Below are positions 46,050 through 55,915 of a DNA stretch of 64,000 nucleotides, piece by piece. The stretch's first letter is position 1; each line of letters starts with the position of its first letter. The notes under the pieces are model-generated. The model did no database searches. It was not told the origin of the DNA and was given only the letters and a program-made list of their open reading frames with translations. The translations under genes were made by a program, and so were the position numbers. The stretch lies in contig NZ_SPUM01000031.1 of the NCBI RefSeq assembly GCF_004614195.1, forward strand, positions 31,606-95,605, written 5' to 3'. This DNA comes from Massilia horti. Its GTDB lineage: Bacteria; Pseudomonadota; Gammaproteobacteria; Burkholderiales; Burkholderiaceae_D.

Positions 46050-46163
46050 GTAGGGGGCGCGGGGCCGCCGAGGACTTGTGCGCACGCGGTTCGCGAACGC
46101 CGCGTAGTGGCGCGGCAGCCGCAAGTCAGCATGCGGTGACCGCGTGCGCACAGGTGCGCACCC
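46050..46163. repeat. REPIN-like palindromic element, copy 3 (degenerate left arm)
   Basis: The right arm CCGCGTGCGCACAGGTGCGC is intact. The left arm is eroded (GTAGGGGGCGCGGGG). The loop (TTCGCGAACGCCGCG ... GCGGCAGCCGCAAG) is nearly that of copy 7. It lies between the convergent SWIB and alkaline phosphatase genes. Confidence 0.75.
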
Positions 46164-46172
46164 GCCCTCCGC

Positions 46173-47549
46173 TCAAAACCCGAACGCGGCCTTCATCAGG
46201 TCGAACACGTGCGTGTTCTCCATCGTGCCCTTGAACGGCGCCGACCCTGCGCCCAGCGCGTACAGCTTCACGTCGCCGCCGCCGTGCCCCTCGCCCGCGA
46301 GCCGCACCCCGGTCTCCTGGTGGTAGTCGTCCGCCAGCGCCTGCGCACTGTCTACATTCTCCCGCTTTTCCGGCCGGTTCGGCCCGTTCCCGAACACCAG
46401 CGTGGTGTAGGTCTTGCCGTCCGCGTCGAGCGTTGGCTCGCCGTTCGCGTAGCCGCGCACGATGTCCAGCACCGGGTTGCCGCGCTTGGGGTAGCCGTTC
46501 ATGACCATCGTGTGGTCATGGTCCGCCGTCACCACGATCAGCGTGTTCTCCAGGCCCGGATCGATCGCGCGCATGCGTTCGATGGCGGTCTGGATCGCGT
46601 CGTCGAACGCGATCGTTTCGACCAGCGCGTTCTTGGCATTCGAGGCATGCAGCGCATGGTCGATCTTGCCGCCTTCGACCATCAGGAAGAAACCGTTCGG
46701 ATTCCTCGACAGCAGTTCGATCGACTTGGCCGTCATTTCGGACAGCGTCGGCTGCTCCGGCCGGCGCGTGAGCGCGTAGTCCAGGTGGCTGTCGGCGCTG
46801 TAGATGCCAACGAACCTTCGGCCCGGCCGCGCGGACATCATGTCGGCGCGGGTCTTGGCCACGAAGTAGCCGTGCGTGGCAAACTCCGCGAGCATGTCAC
46901 GGCCGTCGGCGCGGCCGTGGGGATTGGCGTCCTGGTCGAACGGTGTAAAGTGGTTGCGCCCTCCTCCCATCAGCACGTCGACGCCATCTTTCAACCGCGC
47001 GTTGTAGCCGGCGCCGCCCGGCACGATCTGCTGCGCGATGGAATAGGCCATGCCGCGGTGGCAGACATGCGCAAAGGTCGATGCCGGCGTGGCATGCGTG
47101 AGTTCAGTCGTGGTAACCGCGCCGACCGCCTTGCCGTGCGCCTTGGCCAGTTCCAGGATTGTCATCGGCGCGCTGCCGTTGCCCTCGCCGCAGCGGTCGA
47201 TGCTCGCATTGCCGTTGGCGTCCTTGCCCGCCGCGGCCGGGGTGGCGTCGCGCATGGAGATGACGTCGTTATTGATCTTCACGCCGGTCATGTAGGCGCC
47301 CATCGACGGCGCGCTGTCGGTCACCTGGGCATTGGCCGAATAGGTCTTGATGCGCGCAGTGCGCTCGATCCGCTCGAAGTTGAGCAGGCCATCCTCGCCA
47401 TACTTGAAGATGCGCGCGGCCGTGATCGTGGTCGGCCCCATGCCGTCGCCGAGGAAGAAGATGATGTTCTTCGCCTGGGGCGCGGCATCGGCCTGCCCGG
47501 CGAAGCTGCAGCATCCTGCCAGCAGCAGCGCGGAAAGTGTCGATTTCAT
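46173..47549 (-). CDS. Alkaline phosphatase (PhoA family), exported
   Basis: A 458-residue periplasmic alkaline phosphatase. Signal peptide at 1-22 (ends GQADA). Metal and active-site residues are visible: NIIFFLGDGMG (Asp35), the phosphoserine nucleophile in VTDSAPSMGAYMTG (Ser79), FFLMVEGGKIDHALH, and TADHDHTMVMNG. A final His lies in GEGHGGGDVKLYA. It releases phosphate from organic esters. It lies 10 bases downstream of a paralogous phosphatase gene, so the two are probably co-transcribed. Confidence 0.95.
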   Translation of the reverse strand: MKSTLSALLLAGCCSFAGQADAAPQAKNIIFFLGDGMGPTTITAARIFKYGEDGLLNFERIERTARIKTYSANAQVTDSAPSMGAYMTGVKINNDVISMRDATPAAAGKDANGNASIDRCGEGNGSAPMTILELAKAHGKAVGAVTTTELTHATPASTFAHVCHRGMAYSIAQQIVPGGAGYNARLKDGVDVLMGGGRNHFTPFDQDANPHGRADGRDMLAEFATHGYFVAKTRADMMSARPGRRFVGIYSADSHLDYALTRRPEQPTLSEMTAKSIELLSRNPNGFFLMVEGGKIDHALHASNAKNALVETIAFDDAIQTAIERMRAIDPGLENTLIVVTADHDHTMVMNGYPKRGNPVLDIVRGYANGEPTLDADGKTYTTLVFGNGPNRPEKRENVDSAQALADDYHQETGVRLAGEGHGGGDVKLYALGAGSAPFKGTMENTHVFDLMKAAFGF

Positions 47550-47559
47550 TGCGTACTCC

Positions 47560-48996
47560 TTACCAGCCGGCCGCGGCCTTGATCAGGCTGAAAACGCGGG
47601 TGTTATCGATGGTGCCGCGAAACAGCTCCGCGTTCGCGCCGATCGCGCCGAGATAGACATCGGTGCCGCCGTGGGTTTCCTTGCCCGGCATGACGCGGAT
47701 CGTCGCCTCCTGGTGGTAGTCATCAAGGCTCGTGACCTGGTCGGTGAGTCCCGCCTGCGACGCGCGGCTGCCTTCGACGCGGTGTTCGCCGTTGCCGAAC
47801 CCGAGGATCGTGTACGGCGCGTCGTCCTTGTCCAGCTTGAGCTTCCCGTCCGGGATGGTGCGCACCAGGCCAAGGATGCCGGGATTGGCGGGCGTCGTCT
47901 TGCCGGTGCGCGGCGAATAACCGTTGATCAGCAAGGTGTGGTCGTGGTCGGCCGTGCCCACGATCAGCGTGTCCTTCAGGCCCGGATCGATGCGCTCCAT
48001 CTTGTCGATCGCGGCCTTGAGCGCGTCGTTGTACGAGACCGTCTCCTGCAATGCGCGCTTGGCCAGGGTCTTGTGAAGCGCACGGTCGATCAGGCCGCCC
48101 TCGACCACGAGCAAAAACCCGTTCGGGCGCTGCGACAGGAGGTCGATCGCCTTTGTCGTCATCTCGGTCAGGCTCGGCTGGCTGGCCGGGTCGCGCTGCG
48201 CTTCGTACGACAGCTCCATCGGAGCGAACAAGCCGATGACCGGCTGCGCCGACGACGGCGAAAGCTGCCCAAGCTGCGCCGGCGTGGTGGCGACCTGGTA
48301 GCCGCGCGCCGCCAGTTCGGCCAGCAGGTCGCGTCCGTCGCTGCGCTTGCCGCCTTCTTGCTCGGGACGGAAGAACTGCGTGCCGCCGCCAAACACCACG
48401 TCCATGCCGCTGCCCAGCGCGCCGTTAAATCCGGCGCCGCCCGGCACCAGCGCGGCCGCGATGTCGGTCTCCAGCTTGCGGTGGCAAGCGTGGGCATAGG
48501 CCGCGGCCGGGGTGGCGTCGGTGACGCTGGTGGTGGTGACCACGCCGGCCGCAAGGCCCCGCTGCTTGGCGATTTCGGCCAGCGTCGGCACGGATTTGCC
48601 GTTCTCGCAGCGGCTCTTCCCGTCCGGTCCCGGCGCGATGGCGCGCGTGTCGCTCGACATCGAGATCACGCCGTTGTTCTGCTTAACCCCGGTCATGTAG
48701 GCCGACATCGATGCGGCGCTGTCGGTGACCTGGGCATCGTTGGAGAAGGTCTTCACGAACGCCGATTCGGGCAGCGTGTCGATGGTGAGGTCGCCCGACT
48801 CCCCGACGGCGAAGATGCGCGCGGCGGTGAGCGTGTTGATGCCCATGCCGTCGCCGAGGAAGAAGATCACATTCTTGGCGCGGGGGAGTTGCTGGGACTG
48901 GGCAAGGGAGGAAGACGGGGCCGGGGGAACCGAGGGAGGCGCTGCGCAGCCGGACAGCGCAAGCAGGCTGGCGCAGGCAATACTGGTCAATCGCAT
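47560..48996 (-). CDS. Alkaline phosphatase (PhoA family), lipoprotein
   Basis: A 478-residue paralogue of the next gene with the same catalytic set: FFLGDGMG (Asp49), VTDSAASMSAYMTG (Ser93), LLVVEGGLIDRALH and GTADHDHTLLING. One difference is Arg in IDRALH, where the neighbour has His (IDHALH). That position is normally a metal ligand, so metal binding may be altered. The N-terminus has a lipobox LSGC (Cys17), predicting membrane attachment. Confidence 0.94.
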   Translation of the reverse strand: MRLTSIACASLLALSGCAAPPSVPPAPSSSLAQSQQLPRAKNVIFFLGDGMGINTLTAARIFAVGESGDLTIDTLPESAFVKTFSNDAQVTDSAASMSAYMTGVKQNNGVISMSSDTRAIAPGPDGKSRCENGKSVPTLAEIAKQRGLAAGVVTTTSVTDATPAAAYAHACHRKLETDIAAALVPGGAGFNGALGSGMDVVFGGGTQFFRPEQEGGKRSDGRDLLAELAARGYQVATTPAQLGQLSPSSAQPVIGLFAPMELSYEAQRDPASQPSLTEMTTKAIDLLSQRPNGFLLVVEGGLIDRALHKTLAKRALQETVSYNDALKAAIDKMERIDPGLKDTLIVGTADHDHTLLINGYSPRTGKTTPANPGILGLVRTIPDGKLKLDKDDAPYTILGFGNGEHRVEGSRASQAGLTDQVTSLDDYHQEATIRVMPGKETHGGTDVYLGAIGANAELFRGTIDNTRVFSLIKAAAGW

Positions 48997-49090
48997 GTCG
49001 AACCTTGATACGGAAAGCAGGAAGTCTACACCGGCTGGGTTCGCTGTGGCCTGTTTGATATGTTGCGGGATTGTTTATGCGGGGCGCAGC

Positions 49091-49195
49091 GTAGGGTGCG
49101 CACCTGTGCGCACGCGGTCATCGTGTGCGGACTCGCGGCGCCTGTGCCAATGCACTGCGTTTGCGAACCGCGTGCGCACAGGTGCGCACCCTACG
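49091..49195. repeat. REPIN-like palindromic element, copy 4
   Basis: A 105-bp copy. GTAGGGTGCGCACCTGTGCG at one end mirrors CGCACAGGTGCGCACCCTAC at the other, a near-perfect inverted repeat. It lies 3' of the lytic transglycosylase gene. Confidence 0.88.
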
Positions 49196-49213
49196 AAATA
49201 CAGACGGCGTCGT

Positions 49214-49852
49214 TCAAAACGCCGCCTTGAATTCCCAGTTCTTCCACGCGGCCAGCACCGCGTTCGGGTATTCGGGCCGTCCCCGGCTGCCGTTGTAGCG
49301 GCCCAGCGCGAGGAACAGGTTGCCCTGCTCCATGTCGATATACATGCGCAGGATCGAGCAGCCATAGCGCAGGTTGGTTTGCATGTCGAACAGCGCGCGC
49401 CGGTTGCTGTCCCCGATAACCGAGGTCCAGAACGGCATCACCTGCATGTAGCCACGCGCGCCGGCAATCGAGACCGCGTACTTGCGGTACGCCGACTCGA
49501 CCTGGATCAGGCCCAGCACCAGTCCGGGATCGAGTCCCGCGCGCTTGGCTTCGTACCACGCCGTCTCGAGGAACTCGGTGCGCGCCTGCTCGTCCGGCAG
49601 CCGGCGCTTCAGGCGCGCGGACATGGCGTCGAACCAGGCCTGGTAGCGTAGCCGCGCCGTCTCGTCGCGAAACACCGGCTTGGGCGGGCGGTCGGCGTGG
49701 ATCGCGTTGGACAAGGCCAGCCGAACGGAGTCGGCCAGCGCTTCTTCCTTCTGGTTGCCGGCCTCTGCGCCGGCGCCCACGACAAGGCCGGCGGCGAGCA
49801 GCGCGCAGCCAAGCCAGGCGCGCAACCGGCCCTGTGCGCTGACGCGCCTCAC
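49214..49852 (-). CDS. Lytic transglycosylase (SLT domain)
   Basis: A 212-residue exported enzyme that cleaves peptidoglycan with 1,6-anhydro product formation. Signal peptide at 1-31. The SLT domain has catalytic Glu119 in [16 protein letters not shown], then [12 protein letters not shown] and [11 protein letters not shown], ending with [16 protein letters not shown]. The GxMQVMPFW pattern is typical of family 1 SLT. It overlaps proS by ATGA, so both are coupled. Confidence 0.94.
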   Translation of the reverse strand: MRRVSAQGRLRAWLGCALLAAGLVVGAGAEAGNQKEEALADSVRLALSNAIHADRPPKPVFRDETARLRYQAWFDAMSARLKRRLPDEQARTEFLETAWYEAKRAGLDPGLVLGLIQVESAYRKYAVSIAGARGYMQVMPFWTSVIGDSNRRALFDMQTNLRYGCSILRMYIDMEQGNLFLALGRYNGSRGRPEYPNAVLAAWKNWEFKAAF

Positions 49853-51585
49853 CGGCCGAGCTTGTCCTTGATGAAGCCGGCCATGTCCGCCGCCGGCACC
49901 GCGGTCGCGGCCTCGTCGCGGCGGCCCTGGTATTCCAGGTTGCCTTCCTTCAGGCCACGTTCACCGATGACGATGCGGTGCGGTACGCCGATCAGCTCCC
50001 AGTCGGCGAACATCGAGCCCGGGCGCAGGCCGCGGTCGTCGAGGATCACGTCCACGCCCAGCGCCTGCAATTGCGCGTACAGGCTGTCGGTCTGCTCCTT
50101 GACCAGTTCGCTGCGGTCGTAGCCCATCGGGCACAGCACCAGCTCGAACGGCGCGATGGATTGCGGCCAGATGATGCCCTTGTCGTCGAAGTTCTGCTCG
50201 ATCGCCGCGCCCAGGATGCGGGTCACGCCGATGCCGTAGCAGCCCATCTGCAGCGGAGCCGGCTTGCCGTTCTCGTCCAGGAAGGTGGCGTTCATCGCGG
50301 CCGAATACGCAGTGCCAAGCTGGAACACGTGGCCCACTTCGATGCCGCGCTCGATCGCGAGCACGCCCTTGCCGTCCGGCGAAGCGTCGCCTTCGACCAC
50401 GTTGCGCAGGTCAGCCACCGCCATCGGCTCGGCCAGGTCGCGGCCCCAGTTGGCGCCCGTGTAGTGGTAGTCGGCCTCGTTGGCGCCGCACACAAAGTCG
50501 GCCATGTTGGCCACGGTGCGGTCGGCCACGATTCTGACCGGCTGTTTGGTATTGATCGGGCCCAGGTAGCCAGGCAGGGTGCCGTAGGCTTCCACGATCT
50601 CGGCTTCGCTGGCGAAACGGAAGCTCGACAGACCCGGCACCTTCGAGACCTTCACTTCGTTGAGCTCGTGGTCGCCGCGCAGCAGCAGCAGCCAGTTCTC
50701 CTTGGCGACCTTGCCCTCCTCTTCTTTTTCGACGGTCAGCGCGATCGCCTTGACGGTGCGCGCCAGCGGCAGGCCCAGCATCTGGGCGACGTCCTCGCAC
50801 TTGGTCTTGCCCGGAGTCGGGGTCTTGACCAGCGACTCGGTCGCGGCAGCGCGGGCCTGGATCAGCGGCAGCGCCTCGGCCGCTTCCATATTGGCGGCGT
50901 AGTCGGAGGTCGGGCAGTACACCAGCGCGTCCTCGCCGGTCGAGGCGATCACGTGGAACTCGTGCGAGCCGGTGCCGCCGATCGCGCCGTTGTCGGCCGC
51001 CACCGCGCGGAACTGCAGGCCGAAGCGGGTGAAAATCTTCTGGTACGCCTCGAACATGATCTGGTACGACTTCTGCATGCCTTCGACGTCGCGGTCGAAC
51101 GAGTAGGCATCCTTCATCGTGAACTCACGGCCGCGCATGACGCCGAAGCGCGGGCGGCGCTCGTCGCGGAACTTGGTCTGGATCTGGTAGAAGTTGATCG
51201 GCAGCTGGCGGTACGACTTGAGCTCGGTACGCACGACGTCGGTGACCACCTCTTCCGAGGTCGGCTGGATCGCGTAGTCACGGCCGTGGCGGTCCTTGAC
51301 GCGCATCAGTTCCGGCCCCATCTTGTCCCAGCGGCCGGTCTCCTGCCACAACTCGGCAGGTTGCACGACCGGCATCAGAGTCTCGATAGCGCCCGCCTTG
51401 TCCATCTCTTCGCGGATGATGGCCTCGACCTTGCGGATCACGCGCAGGCCAACCGGCATGTAGGTGTAGATCCCGGAACCTTGGCGTTTGATCATGCCGG
51501 CGCGCATCATCAGTTGGTGGCTGACGATTTCCGCGTCCGACGGCGCTTCTTTAAGAGTTGAAATAAAAAATCGTGAGGCGCGCAT
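49849..51585 (-). CDS. proS: Prolyl-tRNA synthetase
   Basis: A 578-residue class IIa synthetase of the bacterial type with an editing (INS) domain between motifs 2 and 3 (about residues 230-385). Motif 1 region [19 protein letters not shown], motif 2 [23 protein letters not shown] and motif 3 [20 protein letters not shown] are clear, followed by the anticodon-binding domain. It is divergent from rppH, sharing a 207-base promoter region. Confidence 0.98.
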   Translation of the reverse strand: MRASRFFISTLKEAPSDAEIVSHQLMMRAGMIKRQGSGIYTYMPVGLRVIRKVEAIIREEMDKAGAIETLMPVVQPAELWQETGRWDKMGPELMRVKDRHGRDYAIQPTSEEVVTDVVRTELKSYRQLPINFYQIQTKFRDERRPRFGVMRGREFTMKDAYSFDRDVEGMQKSYQIMFEAYQKIFTRFGLQFRAVAADNGAIGGTGSHEFHVIASTGEDALVYCPTSDYAANMEAAEALPLIQARAAATESLVKTPTPGKTKCEDVAQMLGLPLARTVKAIALTVEKEEEGKVAKENWLLLLRGDHELNEVKVSKVPGLSSFRFASEAEIVEAYGTLPGYLGPINTKQPVRIVADRTVANMADFVCGANEADYHYTGANWGRDLAEPMAVADLRNVVEGDASPDGKGVLAIERGIEVGHVFQLGTAYSAAMNATFLDENGKPAPLQMGCYGIGVTRILGAAIEQNFDDKGIIWPQSIAPFELVLCPMGYDRSELVKEQTDSLYAQLQALGVDVILDDRGLRPGSMFADWELIGVPHRIVIGERGLKEGNLEYQGRRDEAATAVPAADMAGFIKDKLGR

Positions 51586-51792
51586 ATCGATGAATTCTTT
51601 TTAAAAAGAGAGGGTTATAATCGACCTAATTTTAAAGGATTAGCCGGCTGATGCGTCCAAACTTTGTACAAATGGGTCCGAAACCGGGGCTTCCTGCCGC
51701 TTGGGCCGGGGAGCCGCCGGGCGCGGTCCTGGATTTGTGGATAAAAATGTAAGGGACGACCACCTGCCGGCAGAAAGTTTCGAGGTGCACTT

Positions 51793-52410
51793 ATGCTCGA
51801 TCGTGAAGGGTTCCGCCCCAACGTCGGCATCATCCTGCTCAACGCACATAATGAAGTGTGGTGGGGCAAGCGTGTGCGCGAGCACTCGTGGCAGTTCCCG
51901 CAAGGGGGTATCAAGTACGGCGAAACGCCGGAACAGGCAATGTACCGCGAACTCGAGGAAGAGATTGGCCTGCGCCAGGAGCATGTCAAGATCGTGGGCC
52001 GCACCCGCGACTGGCTGCGCTACGAGGTGCCTGACCATTTTATCAAGCGCGAGATTCGCGGGCATTACCGCGGGCAGAAGCAAATCTGGTTCCTGCTGCG
52101 CATGATCGCGCGCGACAATGACGTCAACCTGCGCCTGACCGACCATCCGGAATTCGACGCCTGGCGCTGGCACGACTACTGGGTGCCGCTGGACACGGTG
52201 ATCGAATTCAAGCGCGAGGTCTACCAGCGCGCGCTGCAGGAACTGTCGCGCTTCATTCAGCCGACCCACGAGCGGCGCCAGAGCGCGCGCTACCTGCGCC
52301 AGCCGCGTGCGCAAGCGGTGGTCAAGGGGACGTCGACGGTCATCCAGACCGCCGGTGCGACAGTAACTGTTGCTGAATCACAACTGGTACTTCTGCCCGA
52401 CGACAAGTAA
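51793..52410 (+). CDS. rppH: RNA pyrophosphohydrolase (Nudix)
   Basis: A 205-residue Nudix enzyme that removes pyrophosphate from 5' ends of mRNA and starts decay. N-terminus [17 protein letters not shown] and the Nudix box at about 38-60 (GG...GE.......RELEEEIGL) match RppH. The region after residue 160 is a basic, non-conserved tail longer than in E. coli. A possible -10 TATAAT lies at 51616-51621. It is divergent from proS, as in many Burkholderiales. Confidence 0.96.
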   Translation: MLDREGFRPNVGIILLNAHNEVWWGKRVREHSWQFPQGGIKYGETPEQAMYRELEEEIGLRQEHVKIVGRTRDWLRYEVPDHFIKREIRGHYRGQKQIWFLLRMIARDNDVNLRLTDHPEFDAWRWHDYWVPLDTVIEFKREVYQRALQELSRFIQPTHERRQSARYLRQPRAQAVVKGTSTVIQTAGATVTVAESQLVLLPDDK

Positions 52411-52503
52411 GCGCCGCGCGCAGCAACCAAGCGAGGACGCTGCGGCGTTCTTACTTTGTTGCGTCTTATAATTGTCAACTTTGCAACATCTCGCGGTTTG
52501 ACA

Positions 52504-52612
52504 ATGTCACTCCGCCTCACGCCTCCCGCTCGTTGTCGCCGCCGGGCTGGCCCTGCTGCCAGCCGCCCTGCTCGCCGCTGAGCAAGCTTTCAGGTTGCCG
52601 GACGAGAACTAA
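52504..52612 (+). pseudogene. Broken copy A of the retropepsin-like gene (signal peptide only)
   Basis: After ATG TCA CTC, a 7-base duplication (CGCCTCA CGCCTCC) shifts the frame. If it is removed, the DNA encodes RLPLVVAAGLALLPAALLAA then EQAFRLPDEN and a stop. That is nearly the signal peptide of the intact gene at 52715. The upstream 80 bases also match the upstream region of the intact gene. Only the leader of this copy remains. Confidence 0.75.
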
Positions 52613-52714
52613 GTTGCCGGCACGCGCAACAACAAGGCGATCGCTGCATTTCGTTCTCGAATTGTTGTATTTTTTGATTGACATATTTACAAACTCGCAA
52701 GGTAGAATTGACGG

Positions 52715-54259
52715 ATGACAACGTCCACCTTGCGCCTCCCGCTCTTGTTCGCCGCCGGCCTGGCACTGCTGCCCGCCGCCCTCCTGGCTGCCGAGCAAGC
52801 TCCCCAGTGCACCTATGTCAATGTGGCGACCCTGCCGATCCGCTTCGCCGGCGCCGGCCTGGTGCCGGCCGTCGACGGAACCATCGACGGCACCCCGGCC
52901 ACGATGCTGATCGACACCGGTTCCGACGATACCTACCTCACCCGCAACGCCACCGAAAAGCGCGGCCTGGCACTGCACATGACCGGCCGTTACGTGAGCG
53001 GGATAGCCGGCTCCTCACGGCTCTACTGGGCCCGGCTGAAGGACTTCGGGATCGGACCTGCCCAGTCTTCACGCAAGATCGAGTTGCCGGTGATCGGTCA
53101 CACGACTAACACCCTGTCGTTCGACGCGATCGCGGGCGCACCCTTCCTGTTCCAGATGGACATGGAAATCTCGCTCAGGGACAAGGAACTCAAGTTACAC
53201 CGGCCGCAAAATTGCGACGACACCTACCTGCCGTACTGGAACGAACAGTCGATCGTCATTCCGTTCGAACGGGGACACGGGAAGAGCCCCAACCCGCACT
53301 TCACCGTCATGCTCAATGGGCACAAGCTTGAGGCAATGATCGGCACCGGGGCACACCACACCACGCTCACGCTCGCCGCAGCCAAACGCCTGGGCATCAA
53401 TGTCGACGCGCCTGGTGTCAAGCGCCTCAATGACCTGAGCGGCGTCGGCGCCGAGCACGTGGCGCATTGGAGCGCCCCGATCGACACGTTCAGCATTGGC
53501 GGCGAAATGATACGCGGTGGCGAGATCGGCATCGTCGATTCGCAAAGCAACAACAGTGCCGACGTCGTGCTTGGCCAGGACTTCCTGCGCGCGCACCGCC
53601 TGCTGTTCGCGGTGGGACAGCGCAAACTGTACCTGGCCTACCTTGGCGGCGACGTGTTCGCCCGGCGCGACGGTCTCGAGCCGTGGATGCGGCAGGAGGC
53701 CGAAGCCGGCAACGCCGACGCACAGTACAGGCTGGCGCTGATGTATGGGGCTGGCAGCGGCGTGGAGAAGAATTCGGCGGTGGCAAACAACTGGCTGGAA
53801 CTGGCGGCGGCCAGCGGCAGCCCGCAAGCCAACCTCGTGCTCGGTCGCGACCTGGTGCGGCGCGGGCGCTATCCCGACGCGATTGCGCGCATTAACGCGG
53901 GGCTCGACCAGCTGCCGGCCGAACGCTACGGCGAGCTGTGGCTGTATCTGGCGCGCTTGCGCAACGGCGAAACGGAACTCGCGAAAAGCGAGCTCCAGGC
54001 CCGCACTGCGAAACACCTCAGCGATGCCTGGCCGGCGCCGATTGCCGACTTTTACCTCGGCAAAATCAACGGCGACAAGTTGCTCAAGCTGGCGGCAAGC
54101 GAGGACTACCAGCCCAAACAGCGCGGCTGCGAGGCCCGGACCTATATGGCCGAGTGGCACACCGCGCACGGTGACAAGGACACCGCGCGCGCCCTGATCG
54201 AAGCCCGCCGGGTCGAATGCGCGCCGCCCAAGGGCGCGCCAAAGCCGGACGCAGGCTGA
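52715..54259 (+). CDS. Exported retropepsin-like protease-fold protein with Sel1 repeats
   Basis: A 514-residue protein with signal peptide at 1-26 (ends LLAAEQA). Two retropepsin-like domains follow: domain 1 (about 45-165) with the active-site triplet MLIDTGSDDTYLT (Asp67), and domain 2 (about 178-315) with AMIGTGAHHTTLT, where Gly210 replaces the catalytic Asp. Sel1/TPR-like repeats cover about 328-400 (ADAQYRLALMYGAGSGVEKN), and the tail is helical. It may be a periplasmic aspartyl protease or a scaffold. Broken copies flank it. The promoter-like region TTGACA lies at 52677-52682. Confidence 0.78.
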   Translation: MTTSTLRLPLLFAAGLALLPAALLAAEQAPQCTYVNVATLPIRFAGAGLVPAVDGTIDGTPATMLIDTGSDDTYLTRNATEKRGLALHMTGRYVSGIAGSSRLYWARLKDFGIGPAQSSRKIELPVIGHTTNTLSFDAIAGAPFLFQMDMEISLRDKELKLHRPQNCDDTYLPYWNEQSIVIPFERGHGKSPNPHFTVMLNGHKLEAMIGTGAHHTTLTLAAAKRLGINVDAPGVKRLNDLSGVGAEHVAHWSAPIDTFSIGGEMIRGGEIGIVDSQSNNSADVVLGQDFLRAHRLLFAVGQRKLYLAYLGGDVFARRDGLEPWMRQEAEAGNADAQYRLALMYGAGSGVEKNSAVANNWLELAAASGSPQANLVLGRDLVRRGRYPDAIARINAGLDQLPAERYGELWLYLARLRNGETELAKSELQARTAKHLSDAWPAPIADFYLGKINGDKLLKLAASEDYQPKQRGCEARTYMAEWHTAHGDKDTARALIEARRVECAPPKGAPKPDAG

Positions 54260-54344
54260 GCACCGGCGCGCGCTGCCAGGTAAGCACAGGGCGCAATAAC
54301 AAGGCGAGGCCCAGCATTACGCCCTTGCATTGTTGCATTTTTTC

Positions 54345-54856
54345 TAAACACCTTTACATGCTCGAAGGAGGCGTCCATCGCCGTCCCGTTCGAACGCGGA
54401 AATGGATACAGCCCCAACCCGCACTTGACCGTCATGCTCAACGGGCGCAAGCTCGCGGCCCTGGTCGACACCGGGGTGCACCACACGACTGTCACGCTCG
54501 CCGCAGCCAAACGCGCCGGCTTCACTGTCGACGCGCCCGGCGTGAAGCGCCTCGAAGACATTCGCGTCGTCGGCACCAACCGGCGCGTGGCGCACTGGAG
54601 CGCCCCGATCGACACGTTCAGCATCGGCAGCGAGACGATCCGCGGTGGCGAGATCGACGTCATCGATTCGGAAGGCTGGGATGGGATCGACGTCCGGCTC
54701 GGCCAGGACTTCTTGCGCACGCACCGCCTGCTGTTTGCGATGGGCCAGCGCAAACTGTACCTGGCCTACCTCGGCGGCGACGTGTTCAACCGGCGCAACG
54801 GCCTGGAGCCAAGGATTCCGCAGCAAGCCCAAGCCCCCAAGACGGCTGCGAGGTAA
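54345..54856 (+). pseudogene. 5'-truncated copy C of the retropepsin-like gene
   Basis: The frame encodes IAVPFERGNGYSPNPHLTVM, then NGRKLAALVDTGVHHTTVTL, matching domain 2 of the intact gene up to its GLEPRIPQ end and a stop at 54856. Signal peptide and first domain are missing. The upstream promoter-like module of the family is joined directly to mid-gene sequence. It keeps the Asp-Thr-Gly triplet that the intact gene has lost. A TTG at 54425 could start a 143-residue cytosolic fragment. Confidence 0.75.
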
Positions 54857-54889
54857 TAGATTACCTTGTCGAGATCCGCTGCGCATCCT

Positions 54890-54919
54890 GTAGGGTGTGC
54901 AGCTTTGCTGCGCACGCGG
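54890..54919 (+). repeat. Half REPIN-like element, copy 5
   Basis: A single arm, GTAGGGTGTGCAGCTTTGCT followed by GCGCACGCGG, without a matching right arm. It stands 33 bases after truncated copy C. Confidence 0.6.
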
Positions 54920-55076
54920 ATTGGGAGTACCGCCAGCGGTTCAGCCAACAGGCCCCGGAACAGGGGCGTGGCCGCAGGCGCCGTTCCTCGGCGCGCTGGA
55001 ACAGAAGATGCCGCGCGCCTGGGCGGATAAACAGGCTGCGCTACAATGCTGCCTTCAATTACCTGCCATCCCATCC

Positions 55077-55505
55077 ATGTTTACCCCATCCTCGAACGAT
55101 GTCCGCCGCTTCTTCTGCGAAGCCTACCGCAAGCAGCGCGCGGGCGAAGTCCTCACGCCGATGGACGCCATCGCCGCCGACTGGATCGCCCAGCATCCCG
55201 AATATCACGAAGCACTGTCGGATGTCGACGCCGCGCTTGAGCGCGACTACTCGGTCGAAGGCGGCCAGGCGAACCCGTTCCTGCACCTGTCGATGCACTT
55301 GTCCATCTCGGAGCAGGTGTCGGTCGACCAGCCGCGCGGCATCAAGGCCGCGCACGACATGCTGGCCGCGCGCGTGGGCGAGCACGAAGCGCACCACGAA
55401 ATCATGGAATGCCTGGGCGAGATGATCTGGGCCTCGCAGCGCTCCGGCCTGCCGCCGGATGCCACGGGCTACATCGACTGCGTGCGCCGGCGTGCTTCGC
55501 GCTGA
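55077..55505 (+). CDS. DUF1841 family protein
   Basis: A 142-residue soluble protein starting MFTPSSNDVRRFFCEAYRK, as in DUF1841 proteins of Betaproteobacteria. The core has FLHLSMHLSISEQVSVDQPRG and HEAHHEIMECLGEMIWASQR, with several conserved His residues that could bind metal. The function is unknown. The ATG at 55077 is family-consistent. A TACAAT at 55042-55047 may be its -10. It is convergent with the cytochrome c pair. Confidence 0.85.
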   Translation: MFTPSSNDVRRFFCEAYRKQRAGEVLTPMDAIAADWIAQHPEYHEALSDVDAALERDYSVEGGQANPFLHLSMHLSISEQVSVDQPRGIKAAHDMLAARVGEHEAHHEIMECLGEMIWASQRSGLPPDATGYIDCVRRRASR

Positions 55506-55518
55506 TCGGTACAGACGC

Positions 55519-55543
55519 AAAAAAGCCGCGGCGAGCGCGGCTT
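55519..55543 (-). terminator. Terminator of the cytochrome c operon
   Basis: The minus strand reads AAGCCGCG / CGCGGCTT with a 5-base loop followed by TTTTT. It ends transcription from the two cytochrome genes. Confidence 0.85.
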
Positions 55544-55563
55544 GATGACGGGCGGAACCCGGG

Positions 55564-55905
55564 TCAGCGCTGCGAGACCAGCGGCGACGGCAGGCTCGAA
55601 AGGTAGGCAGCGATGTCGGCCTTGTCCTGGTCCGACAGGGGCTGGACCATGCCGCCCATGATCGGGTTGTTGCGGCCGTAGGGCTTGTCGCCGCGCTTGT
55701 AGGCGGTCAGCGCATGGACCAGGTAATCCTGATACTGGCCGGCCAGCTTGGGATAGCTCGGATCAATCGGGGATTTGTAGTCGGCGCCGTGGCACGAAGC
55801 GCAGGCGTGCTTGGTGGCCAGCTCCTTGCCCTTGTCCACGTTGCCACCGGCGAACGCATGCATCGAAACAGTCCCGGCGACCAGCGCGATCATCAGTTTT
55901 TTCAT
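55564..55905 (-). CDS. Class I cytochrome c, small periplasmic
   Basis: A 113-residue protein. Signal peptide at 1-19 (ends HAFA), single haem site CASCH (Cys35, Cys38, His39) and axial Met in GGMVQPLSDQDKADIAAYL. It resembles one half of cytochrome c4. Its neighbour is similar, so the pair could work as electron carriers to a terminal oxidase. The start at 55905 follows GGGGAG. Confidence 0.9.
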   Translation of the reverse strand: MKKLMIALVAGTVSMHAFAGGNVDKGKELATKHACASCHGADYKSPIDPSYPKLAGQYQDYLVHALTAYKRGDKPYGRNNPIMGGMVQPLSDQDKADIAAYLSSLPSPLVSQR

Positions 55906-55915
55906 GGCGCTCCCC

